Below are positions 1-6,218 of a stretch of DNA of 23,055 nucleotides, in pieces; positions within the stretch are counted from its first letter, which is position 1, and every line of letters starts with the position of its first letter. Both the position numbers and the translations under genes were made by a program. Source of the DNA: CAZOKH01 sp964580315 (GTDB lineage Bacteria > Chloroflexota > Anaerolineae > Anaerolineales > Anaerolineaceae); contig CAZOKH010000058.1 in NCBI GenBank assembly GCA_964580315.1, forward strand, positions 1-23,055, in the 5' to 3' direction. The notes beneath the pieces were generated by a model. That model saw only the letters and a list, made by a program, of their open reading frames with translations. It was not told where the DNA came from and made no database searches.

Positions 1-134
1 CGGTCAAAGGCTTCTATACGTTTGAGCAGTCAGCACACAGCCCCATGTTCGAAGAACCGGACAGGGTGCGTAAGGTTTTGCGGGAGGATGTGCTGCAAGG
101 GGCGAACAGCCTGGCGGATGGGGAGAAGAAATAA
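1..134 (+). CDS. alpha/beta-hydrolase, C-terminal fragment (5' end outside window)
   Basis: Reading from base 3, 43 codons stay open and end at TAA 132-134. The peptide contains SAHSPMFEEPDRV, the classic surrounding of the catalytic histidine of alpha/beta-hydrolases (proline iminopeptidase or epoxide-hydrolase-like branch), followed by a short amphipathic helix and a Lys-rich end. The His codon is at 36-38. The nucleophile elbow and the acid residue lie outside the window, so the substrate cannot be inferred. The gene converges on the minus-strand phosphofructokinase gene, with a 222-base spacer between them. The call rests on one short but very characteristic motif; an unrelated protein is possible but unlikely. 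Confidence 0.72.
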   Translation, partial: VKGFYTFEQSAHSPMFEEPDRVRKVLREDVLQGANSLADGEKK

Positions 135-180
135 AACTTGCAATCAAATGAAACTGTTTAAAAAGTGGGCAAACACACCG

Positions 181-239
181 GTAAGCCCTCACTTGCGTGG
201 GGTGCCCTTACCCGTAGGGGGCGACTCATGGGTCGCCCC
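181..239. repeat. compound palindromic element between convergent genes
   Basis: Two adjacent inverted repeats lie in the spacer between the hydrolase tail and the PFK gene. The first (181-211) has GTAAG/CTTAC outer arms around CCC-T-CAC / GTGGGG. The second is GGGGCGAC (218-225), a 6-base loop, then GTCGCCCC (232-239). Neither is followed by a convincing T-run, so a bidirectional terminator is possible but not shown. The GTAGGGG-CGAC...GTCGCCCC form resembles dispersed GC-rich palindromes common in intergenic DNA of many bacteria; that likeness is from general knowledge and is untested here. Confidence 0.5.
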
Positions 240-356
240 GAAGATATGACGGAAAAACTTTTGCCACGGGTTCTTTCCAGACACCCCCTTTTGATTCTTG
301 CGCGTGAGGAGTTGGTAAATATTTGAGAAGCTAACAAGAAATGGTAACAACGCCGC

Positions 357-1526
357 TTATGTGAGAAACATTGGCAAACCAAGGACCTCCTGGATCTTTG
401 GACGGTAGTTTTCAGTGTCATACAGCCGATCAACATCCAAAACCTTCTTGCCCTGTGTTGAACGATCCACCGAGACGGTATGATATTTGCCGTTTTGAAG
501 AGCTACCATTCGACCGGTTTGATTCTTCTCAATTGATTGCACAGCCAGTGCGCCGAAATTTTTTGCCACCATCAAGTCCAATGAATCTGGCGGGCCTGAA
601 CGCATTAAATAACCAACTTGCTGATACATGGTCTCGGCGCCGTGCTTTTTAATCGATTCGGATATGATGCTTCCAATACCTCCCAGCCTGCGATGACCAT
701 ACGCATCCTCTGTACCGCCTTCAATGATTGTGCCACCGGTAAAAACTGCCGCTTCGGAGACTGTCAAAATCGAATAATGTGAGGGATTTTGATTTTGATC
801 TTCAATTAATAACTTGATTAATGTGTCCATGTTGAATTCAACTTCAGGGACGATGATACGATCTGCGTGGGCCAGGTAGCCGCTGAAAAAACTTGTTTCT
901 CCCGAGTTGCGCCCAAAAAGTTCAATCACGCCGATACGCTCGTGCGACCCGCAGCAGGTTCTCATATTCTTGATAAATTCCACACTACGGCTAACGGCTG
1001 TTGAAAAACCAATGCAATAATCTGTGCCAAACACGTCATTGTCCATTGTTTTAGGAATTGCCACAATTGGAACGCCCTCTTGATGCAACCGCGCTGAGTA
1101 GCTCAGTGTATCGTCTCCACCAATCGAAATCAGGGTATCAATTTCCAGAAATTCCAAAACCTTTAGAACATGATCTGTGTAATCCATCGTAACATTATCG
1201 TTGTTAAGCTTTCCCAGTGTCGAGTCTTTTAAATGATCTGGAATTGCTTCTGGTTTGATTTTTTGCGGATTGGTGCGTGAAGAATGCAGAAAGGTTCCAC
1301 CCGTGCGATCAATCGTGCGAACATCTTCTTCATGAAGTTCACGCGTATAGTATTGATGTGTAGCGGTCGAATCAAAATCAAAGTTAATGAATCCCCCCCA
1401 TCCACGTCTGATGCCAATTACCCGATAATCATTTGCCAGTGAGCGTAAAACGATTTCTTGCATGCACGGGTTAAGACCAGGAACATCACCCCCACCGGTT
1501 AAGAGACCGATTGTTTTTTTCGTCAT
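357..1526 (-). CDS. 6-phosphofructokinase, PPi-type active site (group III-like)
   Basis: The 389-residue protein phosphorylates fructose-6-phosphate at C1. It begins with the nucleotide/PPi loop GGGDVPGLN (11-19), continues with GGDDT (136-140) and PKTMDND (158-164, catalytic Asp162), and has GRNSGE further on. ATP enzymes of the E. coli type carry Gly at the positions equivalent to Asp139 and Lys159. Asp plus Lys is the established signature of pyrophosphate-dependent PFK, which makes the step reversible. The start was set to the ATG at 1526, because GGAGG lies at 1532-1536; an upstream in-frame TTG at 1538 would place this Shine-Dalgarno inside the gene. It is the last gene of the sugar-phosphate cluster, 194 bases after the aldolase, with a long hairpin in the gap. 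ATP use cannot be excluded from sequence alone. Confidence 0.9.
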   Translation of the reverse strand: MTKKTIGLLTGGGDVPGLNPCMQEIVLRSLANDYRVIGIRRGWGGFINFDFDSTATHQYYTRELHEEDVRTIDRTGGTFLHSSRTNPQKIKPEAIPDHLKDSTLGKLNNDNVTMDYTDHVLKVLEFLEIDTLISIGGDDTLSYSARLHQEGVPIVAIPKTMDNDVFGTDYCIGFSTAVSRSVEFIKNMRTCCGSHERIGVIELFGRNSGETSFFSGYLAHADRIIVPEVEFNMDTLIKLLIEDQNQNPSHYSILTVSEAAVFTGGTIIEGGTEDAYGHRRLGGIGSIISESIKKHGAETMYQQVGYLMRSGPPDSLDLMVAKNFGALAVQSIEKNQTGRMVALQNGKYHTVSVDRSTQGKKVLDVDRLYDTENYRPKIQEVLGLPMFLT

Positions 1527-1531
1527 TTCAT

Positions 1532-1536
1532 CCTCC
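1532..1536 (-). promoter_or_regulatory. ribosome binding site fixing the PFK start
   Basis: GGAGG on the minus strand lies five bases before the ATG at 1526-1524. It overlaps the first codons of the longer TTG-started reading and so argues for the shorter protein. Confidence 0.75.
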
Positions 1537-1656
1537 AAAAAGTGTTTATTCAGGGAAATCAGCGCAGGAATAATTCATGGATAGGACGTTCTGGTTTTTT
1601 CTGCCAAGCTCATTCTTCCTTTTTTCATTGTCGCATTATTTCTTTATGCCGTAATC

Positions 1657-1697
1657 GAAAACAGTGCCATGGATATTATTCACATGGCACTGTTTTC
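1657..1697 (-). terminator. 15-bp perfect hairpin between aldolase and PFK genes
   Basis: GAAAACAGTGCCATG and its exact complement CATGGCACTGTTTTC flank an 11-base loop, 23 bases after the aldolase stop. On the minus strand the distal arm ends in GTTTTC, so the T-run is part of the stem, as in many bidirectional terminators. The T-tail after the stem is short (GATT), so full termination is uncertain. It may instead be a partial terminator or an RNA-stability element that lowers PFK expression relative to the aldolase. Confidence 0.55.
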
Positions 1698-1720
1698 TCA
1701 ACATACAATGCCGTCAGTTC

Positions 1721-2734
1721 TTATGCAACACCGGGTTTATAAGCTCCCTGGCGAGCCAGAGCGGTCATTTTTGCCTGTCGGTAAAATTCTTTTTGACCGG
1801 CATCAAAGTTTGCAGGATCGCCTTTCCACACATCGTAGGCTGGATCGGCCAGTGAGCGCAGGAATGAGAAGGAAATTTCCCATGGAAAACCTCCTTTTAC
1901 ATTCACAGCATTTAATCGCTCAATGGCAGGTTGCGAACCCTGTCCGCCTGACAGGAAAACAATTCCTGGTACTGCTACAGGCACAGTGCGTTTGTAGGTC
2001 CGGATTGTGTAATCAGCCACTACTTCGGGTGAGTCTTGTACCGGGCATTCAATTCCAGGAATAACCATATTTACTTTTAAGAGAATCCCCTCCAGATGGA
2101 CTTTGTAGAGCGAAAGTTGATGGAAGGTATGCGCCAGGATCGTTTCAGTGACTTCAGCGCAGCGTTCAATCGTATGTGAACCCAGCAGCGAAATATCTGG
2201 TTCCACAATCGGAACCAGACCAGCCTCCTGGCTGAGAGCTGCTGAAATAGCCAGTCCTTCGGCATTTACAATGTAAGTTTGTCGGCTGGGTTTTCCGTCA
2301 CCGATTGTCATTGGTGCGCGCCATTTTGTGAACCGGGCGCCTAGTTCGCGGTATTTTGCCAACCGTTCTCGCAATCCATCCAATCCCAACGTAAATGTTT
2401 CCCCGGGATAACCGGGTAACTCCTGGTAACCGCCGTCGATCTTAATTCCCGGGATAATTCCTTTAGCTTTCATGTATTCGGGGAAAGGGGTTCCATCATG
2501 TGCCGACTGGCGAATGCTTTCATCAAACATGATGATGCCGCTAATAAATTCTTCCAACCCTGGTGTTGTGAACAGCAAATCACGATAAGCGCGTCGATTT
2601 TCTTCGGTATGGGGGATGTCAAATTTTTTAAACCGTCTTGTTGTGCTATTAAAACTTTCATCAGCGGCCAGGATGCCTTTGGTCTTTGGAACAAGAGCCC
2701 TGGCGGTGTTTTCCAATTCTGAATAGTTAATCAT
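1721..2734 (-). CDS. fructose-bisphosphate aldolase, class I (eukaryote-like family)
   Basis: This 337-residue Schiff-base aldolase reversibly cleaves fructose-1,6-bisphosphate to DHAP and glyceraldehyde-3-P; the family also accepts sedoheptulose-1,7-bisphosphate. Active-site residues of the animal/plant-type family can be matched: GILAADES with Asp25, GIKID with Lys98, KWRA with Lys138, VPIVEPD with Glu178, the Schiff-base lysine in LLKVNMV (Lys220), and FLSGGQ (260-265). The protein stops just after QGAYKP, so the C-terminal tail that ends in Tyr363 in rabbit aldolase is absent. A strong AAGGAG lies four bases before AAT-ATG, supporting the start. It lies 111 bases downstream of the transketolase C-subunit. 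Class and fold are secure; the preferred substrate is inferred. Confidence 0.93.
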   Translation of the reverse strand: MINYSELENTARALVPKTKGILAADESFNSTTRRFKKFDIPHTEENRRAYRDLLFTTPGLEEFISGIIMFDESIRQSAHDGTPFPEYMKAKGIIPGIKIDGGYQELPGYPGETFTLGLDGLRERLAKYRELGARFTKWRAPMTIGDGKPSRQTYIVNAEGLAISAALSQEAGLVPIVEPDISLLGSHTIERCAEVTETILAHTFHQLSLYKVHLEGILLKVNMVIPGIECPVQDSPEVVADYTIRTYKRTVPVAVPGIVFLSGGQGSQPAIERLNAVNVKGGFPWEISFSFLRSLADPAYDVWKGDPANFDAGQKEFYRQAKMTALARQGAYKPGVA

Positions 2735-2845
2735 ATTTCTCTCCTTAGGATTTTTTACCCGATTGGCGGGAGTGCAAATTGGAATACTTTTTTATAAAGC
2801 CATTAATTTTCTCTGCTTGTGCAACTTGCTGCTTTTTGTCTAAAG

Positions 2846-3802
2846 TTATTCTTTTAAAAAGTCTATTGCAGTATCTGCAATACCCTGACCGTCAAGTTTG
2901 TAATGAACAAGCATGTCGGGATACGGGCCAGAGGTTGTAAATTTGTCCAAAATTCCATGCCTATGAAATTTGATTCCGATGCCTTCCTCAGCCAACACCT
3001 CGGCCACTGCGCTCCCCAACCCGCCTGTAACAAAATGCTCTTCGATGGTCATAATTGCAGAAGTCTGGTTGGCAGCATCAAGGATAGCTTTTCGGTCAAT
3101 GGGCTTTATTGAGGAGAAATTAACCACACGTGTGGTAATCCATTGTTTTTCTAAAATTTCGGCTGCTTTAAGTGAATAGCCTACTGAACCACCGCATGCA
3201 ATTAAGGTAATATCTTTCCCCTCGCGCACCACTTTGGCTTTGCCAATCTCATAGGGCTCATCCTGTGTATACACAGTCGGTTCAACGGGACGGCTCAGAC
3301 GAACATAAACAGGCGCATTAATATTCACGATGGCTTTAATGATAGCTGCCGCCTCAACACTGTCTGCTGGTACAAATACATTCATGTTGGGCATATCTCG
3401 AAAAATTGAGATATCTTCAAGTGCGTGATGCGTGGCGCCGCCCACTGCAAGGCCAAAACCGCCGTGGCTTGCACAAATTTTGACAGGCAATCCGTTATAG
3501 GCAATATCTGTGCGTGCCTGCTCATGTGCGCGCATGGAGGCAAATGCAGCAAATGTTGATACAAATGGAATTTTGTTAACCAACGCCAACCCGGCTGCAA
3601 TTCCCATCATGTTTTGTTCGGCAATTCCCACATTGAACATGCGGTCAGGAAATTCTTTTGCAAAAACATCCAGGCGAGTTGAATTTGCCAGGTCAGCTGT
3701 GACTGCCACAATGCGTTCATCTTCTTTGGCTAATTCGATCAAAGCCATTCCATAAGAATCCCGGCTGGGCATCCCAACATATTTTGATTGATTTTCACTC
3801 AT
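2846..3802 (-). CDS. transketolase, C-terminal subunit
   Basis: This is the pyrimidine-binding and C-terminal half of a split transketolase (318 residues from the chosen start). It contains the pyrimidine-domain hallmark NVGIAEQNM, with Glu62 as the ThDP-activating glutamate, then the FVSTFAAF region and HALEDI, and ends in a transketolase C-terminal domain (ITTRVVNFSSIKPID onward). It must pair with the N-subunit encoded just upstream to transfer two-carbon ketol units between sugar phosphates. An ATG at 3808 is only two bases from AGAGG; the ATG at 3802 has an eight-base spacing and is preferred. The gap to the N-subunit stop is 14 bases, indicating one operon and probably coupled translation. 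The PPi-PFK and aldolase genes follow it. Confidence 0.93.
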   Translation of the reverse strand: MSENQSKYVGMPSRDSYGMALIELAKEDERIVAVTADLANSTRLDVFAKEFPDRMFNVGIAEQNMMGIAAGLALVNKIPFVSTFAAFASMRAHEQARTDIAYNGLPVKICASHGGFGLAVGGATHHALEDISIFRDMPNMNVFVPADSVEAAAIIKAIVNINAPVYVRLSRPVEPTVYTQDEPYEIGKAKVVREGKDITLIACGGSVGYSLKAAEILEKQWITTRVVNFSSIKPIDRKAILDAANQTSAIMTIEEHFVTGGLGSAVAEVLAEEGIGIKFHRHGILDKFTTSGPYPDMLVHYKLDGQGIADTAIDFLKE

Positions 3803-3816
3803 GATCATTACCTCTG

Positions 3817-4644
3817 CTATCCAATTTTGATCGCTGCAAATGCTTTTTCAGCTTCTTCAGGCTTGAGATGAGCAAAATGTGCTTTGGTTGTGTTTTCCAA
3901 ATGCGGAATCCCTTTTGCCTTGATTGTTTTCGCAATAATCATGGTGGGTTTGTCATCATTGTATTGGATTGAATCGAAAGCCTTTACCAGGTCTCGAATG
4001 TTGTGTCCATCAACTTCAATCACAGCCCAACCAAAGGCTTTAATTTTTTCAGCCAGGGGCTCCAGGCTCATAATGCTTTCAGTGGGGCCGTCCAGAGAGA
4101 AACTGTTGCGGTCAAGAATTGCAACCAGGTTGGAAAGTTTATAATGAGTTGCGCTCATCATTGCTTCCCACATGCTGCCTTCCATGATTTCGCCGTCGCC
4201 AATCACACAGTAAACCTTCCAGGGAGCTTTATCAAGCTTGCCACCCAATGCCATCCCAACTGCCACCGGTAAGCCGTGTCCCAGTGAACCAGAGCTTATT
4301 TCAACCCCTTGCATTCGATGCCGATCAATATGCATGCTTAAAGGTGCATTCAGCATATCAAATCGATCTAGCTCTTCAATTGGGAAAAAACCCTTGCGTG
4401 CCATTGCTGCCGATAAACCGGCGTTTGCATGCCCTTTGCTTAACACAAAACGGTCGCGGTCTGTCATATCCGGGTTTTTTGCATCTACATTCATAACTTT
4501 AAAATACAGAACAGCCAGGATTTCTGCGATTGAAAGGCTTCCACCCACATGGACACCTTCTGAGCAATCTCTGGCTGTTCGAATTACATCTTCTCGGATT
4601 TGTTGAGCAATTTGCTTCAAGTCATCCAAACTGTTTTCTTTCAT
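3817..4644 (-). CDS. transketolase, N-terminal (ThDP-binding) subunit
   Basis: This is the pyrophosphate/ThDP-binding half of a split transketolase, 275 residues. Visible motifs are SKGHA (69-73), the SSGSLGHGLP loop (117-126) and the ThDP motif GDGE (149-152) running to Asn180 in LDRNSF. Split transketolases of this form are common in archaea and many anaerobic bacteria. Its partner follows after 14 bases. RNA upstream contains AGAAAGG ten bases before the ATG, a usable but long spacing. A 467-base non-coding gap separates it from the isomerase gene upstream, so it may have its own promoter. It could in principle use non-pentose substrates like some duplicated transketolase pairs, but the neighbourhood fits sugar-phosphate metabolism. 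Confidence 0.93.
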   Translation of the reverse strand: MKENSLDDLKQIAQQIREDVIRTARDCSEGVHVGGSLSIAEILAVLYFKVMNVDAKNPDMTDRDRFVLSKGHANAGLSAAMARKGFFPIEELDRFDMLNAPLSMHIDRHRMQGVEISSGSLGHGLPVAVGMALGGKLDKAPWKVYCVIGDGEIMEGSMWEAMMSATHYKLSNLVAILDRNSFSLDGPTESIMSLEPLAEKIKAFGWAVIEVDGHNIRDLVKAFDSIQYNDDKPTMIIAKTIKAKGIPHLENTTKAHFAHLKPEEAEKAFAAIKIG

Positions 4645-5111
4645 AATAAAAAAACCTTTCTATCGTAGTTCCATTTTTGTGAAGAAAAATAGACACGGGC
4701 TAGAAACTAATCTTTTTGATAATTCTTCCTCCTTTATTTGAAATGTCAAAATTTTTGGAAATGAGTGTTCAAAGTTTTTGTTCGCAATTTGATTTTCTAA
4801 TTGCAAGAGATCAGTTAACAAACGGCGGTACGACGCATAACCCTTTGCTGAAGATTTGGTAGGGATTACAGGTACTGCATGAATTAACCTTACTGAATTA
4901 AGAAACGTTTGAATACTTCAGCGCGGAAGATTCCGGGATGGTTTCAAGCATCAACGATGGTGAAATGGATCGTTCCATGGGGTTCTATGTGTGTTTGAGC
5001 CGCGTGTAAGGAGATCATGTGATTATCAAAATGGATAGAAAATGGATCAAATGACATTTTTATTGAAACCAGCGTTGCTGGTTAAGAAAATCCTTTTTTA
5101 GTCCGCACATT
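4645..5111. other. 467-base gap between transketolase and isomerase genes; no gene seen
   Basis: No reading frame with coding character was found on either strand. On the minus strand a TTGACA (4744-4749) lies upstream of the transketolase start but lacks a convincing -10 at normal spacing. A strong AAAGGAGG at about 4728-4735 precedes no ATG (it is followed by ATT ATC AAA AAG and then a stop), which could be a decayed leader ORF. On the + strand AATGGAT occurs three times (4964, 5030, 5041). A small hairpin lies just after the isomerase gene (5067-5083). Confidence 0.5.
5067..5083 (-). terminator. 7-bp hairpin downstream of the isomerase gene
   Basis: AACCAGC-AAC-GCTGGTT is a perfect short stem 28 bases after the isomerase stop, followed on the minus strand by TTCAATAAAAATG. 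The stem is short and the tail is not a clean T-run, so it is at best a weak terminator or attenuator between the isomerase and transketolase genes. Confidence 0.35.
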
Positions 5112-5696
5112 CTATTTGAGAAGTGGATTCTCAATAGAGGCTGCCTGCCCATTTTGTTCGACGATAATCTTTTTGAAGGCTCGCGAGTCAAAAGAATAAT
5201 CCCGTTCGGTGTCAGAAGGAAAAACGCCAATATAAACCAGGGGTTCATCGCCTACGTTTACACAGCGGTGCGCCCAGGGGGCAGGAATGTAATTGATTTT
5301 ATTCGGCGCCATATCAGAAATGTGGAATTTTCCATCAACAGTTTGAAGAACAAGTTTGCCCTTTCCCTGAAGAGTGATGTAAACCTCGGGGGCGTGTTGT
5401 GGATCGTCGTGGATATGTCCCTTGGTCATGAAATATTCATCGCCCACTTTTCCAGGATAGACAGCATTGATGTTAACCATTAAGAAGCCGTTCTCAGTGG
5501 GAATATCTGCCATGAAAACTTTGACAATCAAAGGGTCTTCTCCATTATTTAGAGTTTGATCGGCCGCTTTCTGATCGACAAACGCTTCTTTCATAGAGGA
5601 TAATGTCCGGGTAATAATTTCTCCTTTTGGTTTAAAATCAAGGGGTTCCAGTGAAAAATCGAGTTCTAAAGGACGAAAGGAAGCCATTTGCGTCAT
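5112..5696 (-). CDS. glucose-6-phosphate isomerase, cupin (archaeal-type) family
   Basis: This 194-residue cupin interconverts glucose-6-P and fructose-6-P. It is unrelated to the usual PGI fold and matches the metal-dependent enzymes known from Pyrococcus and relatives. The ligand set is visible: GHIH (His94, His96), Glu104 in APEVY, and His143 in APWAHR. It is followed by VNVGDEPLVYIGVFP and a C-terminal KKIIVEQNG, all typical of this family. The ATG at 5696 has GAGGT a few bases upstream. It is the first gene of the minus-strand sugar-phosphate cluster and is preceded by a good promoter with an inverted repeat. Its product feeds directly into the PFK encoded last in the cluster. General cupins can mislead, but the full motif order makes this call strong. 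Confidence 0.88.
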   Translation of the reverse strand: MTQMASFRPLELDFSLEPLDFKPKGEIITRTLSSMKEAFVDQKAADQTLNNGEDPLIVKVFMADIPTENGFLMVNINAVYPGKVGDEYFMTKGHIHDDPQHAPEVYITLQGKGKLVLQTVDGKFHISDMAPNKINYIPAPWAHRCVNVGDEPLVYIGVFPSDTERDYSFDSRAFKKIIVEQNGQAASIENPLLK

Positions 5697-5741
5697 TTTT
5701 TACCTCGTTGGTTGTTGGGAAATTAATTAATGTCTTTTAGT

Positions 5742-5770
5742 ATTATATACACGTAAAAATATATCTACAA
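5742..5770 (-). promoter_or_regulatory. sigma70-type promoter of the isomerase gene
   Basis: On the minus strand TTGTAG (5770-5765) and a perfect TATAAT (5747-5742) are separated by exactly 17 bases. Transcription would start near 5735, about 39 bases before the ATG. The -10 is consensus; the -35 matches only TTG. An inverted repeat touches the -35. Confidence 0.65.
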
Positions 5771-5796
5771 GTGTATTTAACATATTATTTACACTT
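5769..5796. promoter_or_regulatory. inverted repeat abutting the -35, candidate operator
   Basis: AAGTGTA and TACACTT, exact complements, are separated by 14 AT-rich bases. One arm overlaps the last two bases of the -35 box, and the dyad is centred near -48 relative to the predicted start. This position suits an activator or a repressor competing for the -35. No regulator gene lies next to it. Confidence 0.45.
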
Positions 5797-6063
5797 TTAG
5801 CTTTAAAAAGTAAAAAACGTTAATGAGTTGATAATGAAATATTAATGATTTGAAGAGAATGGCGCTTCTGAATATCCTGCTTTATTTCCCCCTACCATAA
5901 ATTCCAGGGTGCCGTGCAGGTTCTACAACTCCTGCTGCAATTCTTCAAATTCAATACGCTGCGTCTCTGTTGCAGATTATTCGACAGGTTAATGCTGCTG
6001 TCAATATCTGCCTTGCTATTTTCTTTACCAGACTGAGGACCTGTTTGTTATAAGTGCAAAGCG

Positions 6064-6102
6064 TTTGACGGTAAAAAAAGCCGGTAAAAAAAGCCTGTCA
6101 AA
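6064..6102. repeat. perfect tandem 13-mer inside a small inverted repeat
   Basis: GGTAAAAAAAGCC occurs twice back to back (6070-6082 and 6083-6095). The pair is bracketed by TTTGAC (6064-6069) and GTCAAA (6097-6102). On the minus strand it presents two T7 runs downstream of the hairpin at 6119-6159. Confidence 0.8.
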
Positions 6103-6118
6103 TTTTTAATAAGTGAAG

Positions 6119-6159
6119 AAAGAACTGCGAAGGGAAATATCCATGCTTCGCAGTTCTTT
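6119..6159 (-). terminator. 14-bp perfect hairpin, probable terminator of the flavodoxin gene
   Basis: AAAGAACTGCGAAG and its exact complement flank a 13-base loop, 60 bases after the end of the two-domain flavoprotein gene. The minus-strand distal arm ends in TTCTTT followed by CTTCACTT, a moderate pyrimidine tail. The symmetric A/T ends would allow function in either direction. It separates the redox pair from the sugar-phosphate promoter. Confidence 0.6.
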
Positions 6160-6218
6160 ACACGCCAACATCAAATTCTTAAATCTCTGTGCTCTAAGCG
6201 GCTCCGCGAGAAACTAAA

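Larger units (their letters stand above)
5797..6218. other. non-coding spacer between the isomerase promoter and the flavodoxin gene
   Basis: No intact gene was seen. The region holds a tandem 13-mer flanked by an inverted repeat (6064-6102) and a long hairpin (6119-6159). Minus-strand codons around 5842-6035 read like a broken coiled-coil protein (QRIEFEELQQEL, stop, NLHGTLEFMVGG), but only with a frame change and an in-frame TAG, so a gene remnant is possible but unproven. Confidence 0.4.

Noticed and set aside
22..249. Plus-strand 75-codon frame at the window start
   Set aside because: The frame at base 3 ending at 134 gives a clear alpha/beta-hydrolase terminus; this overlapping frame gives a Cys/Arg-rich peptide with no likeness.
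1669..2064. Plus-strand 131-codon frame overlapping the aldolase 3' end
   Set aside because: It lies largely inside the aldolase gene on the opposite strand, starts in the hairpin loop region and has no ribosome site.
4896..5009. Short plus-strand frame (SAEDSGMVSSINDGEMDRSM...) in the isomerase-transketolase gap
   Set aside because: Fewer than 40 codons between stops, with no ribosome site and no known motif. It is expected by chance.
5011..5026. AAGGAGATC-ATG resembling a ribosome site and start codon on the plus strand
   Set aside because: The ATG is followed immediately by TGA, so nothing is encoded.
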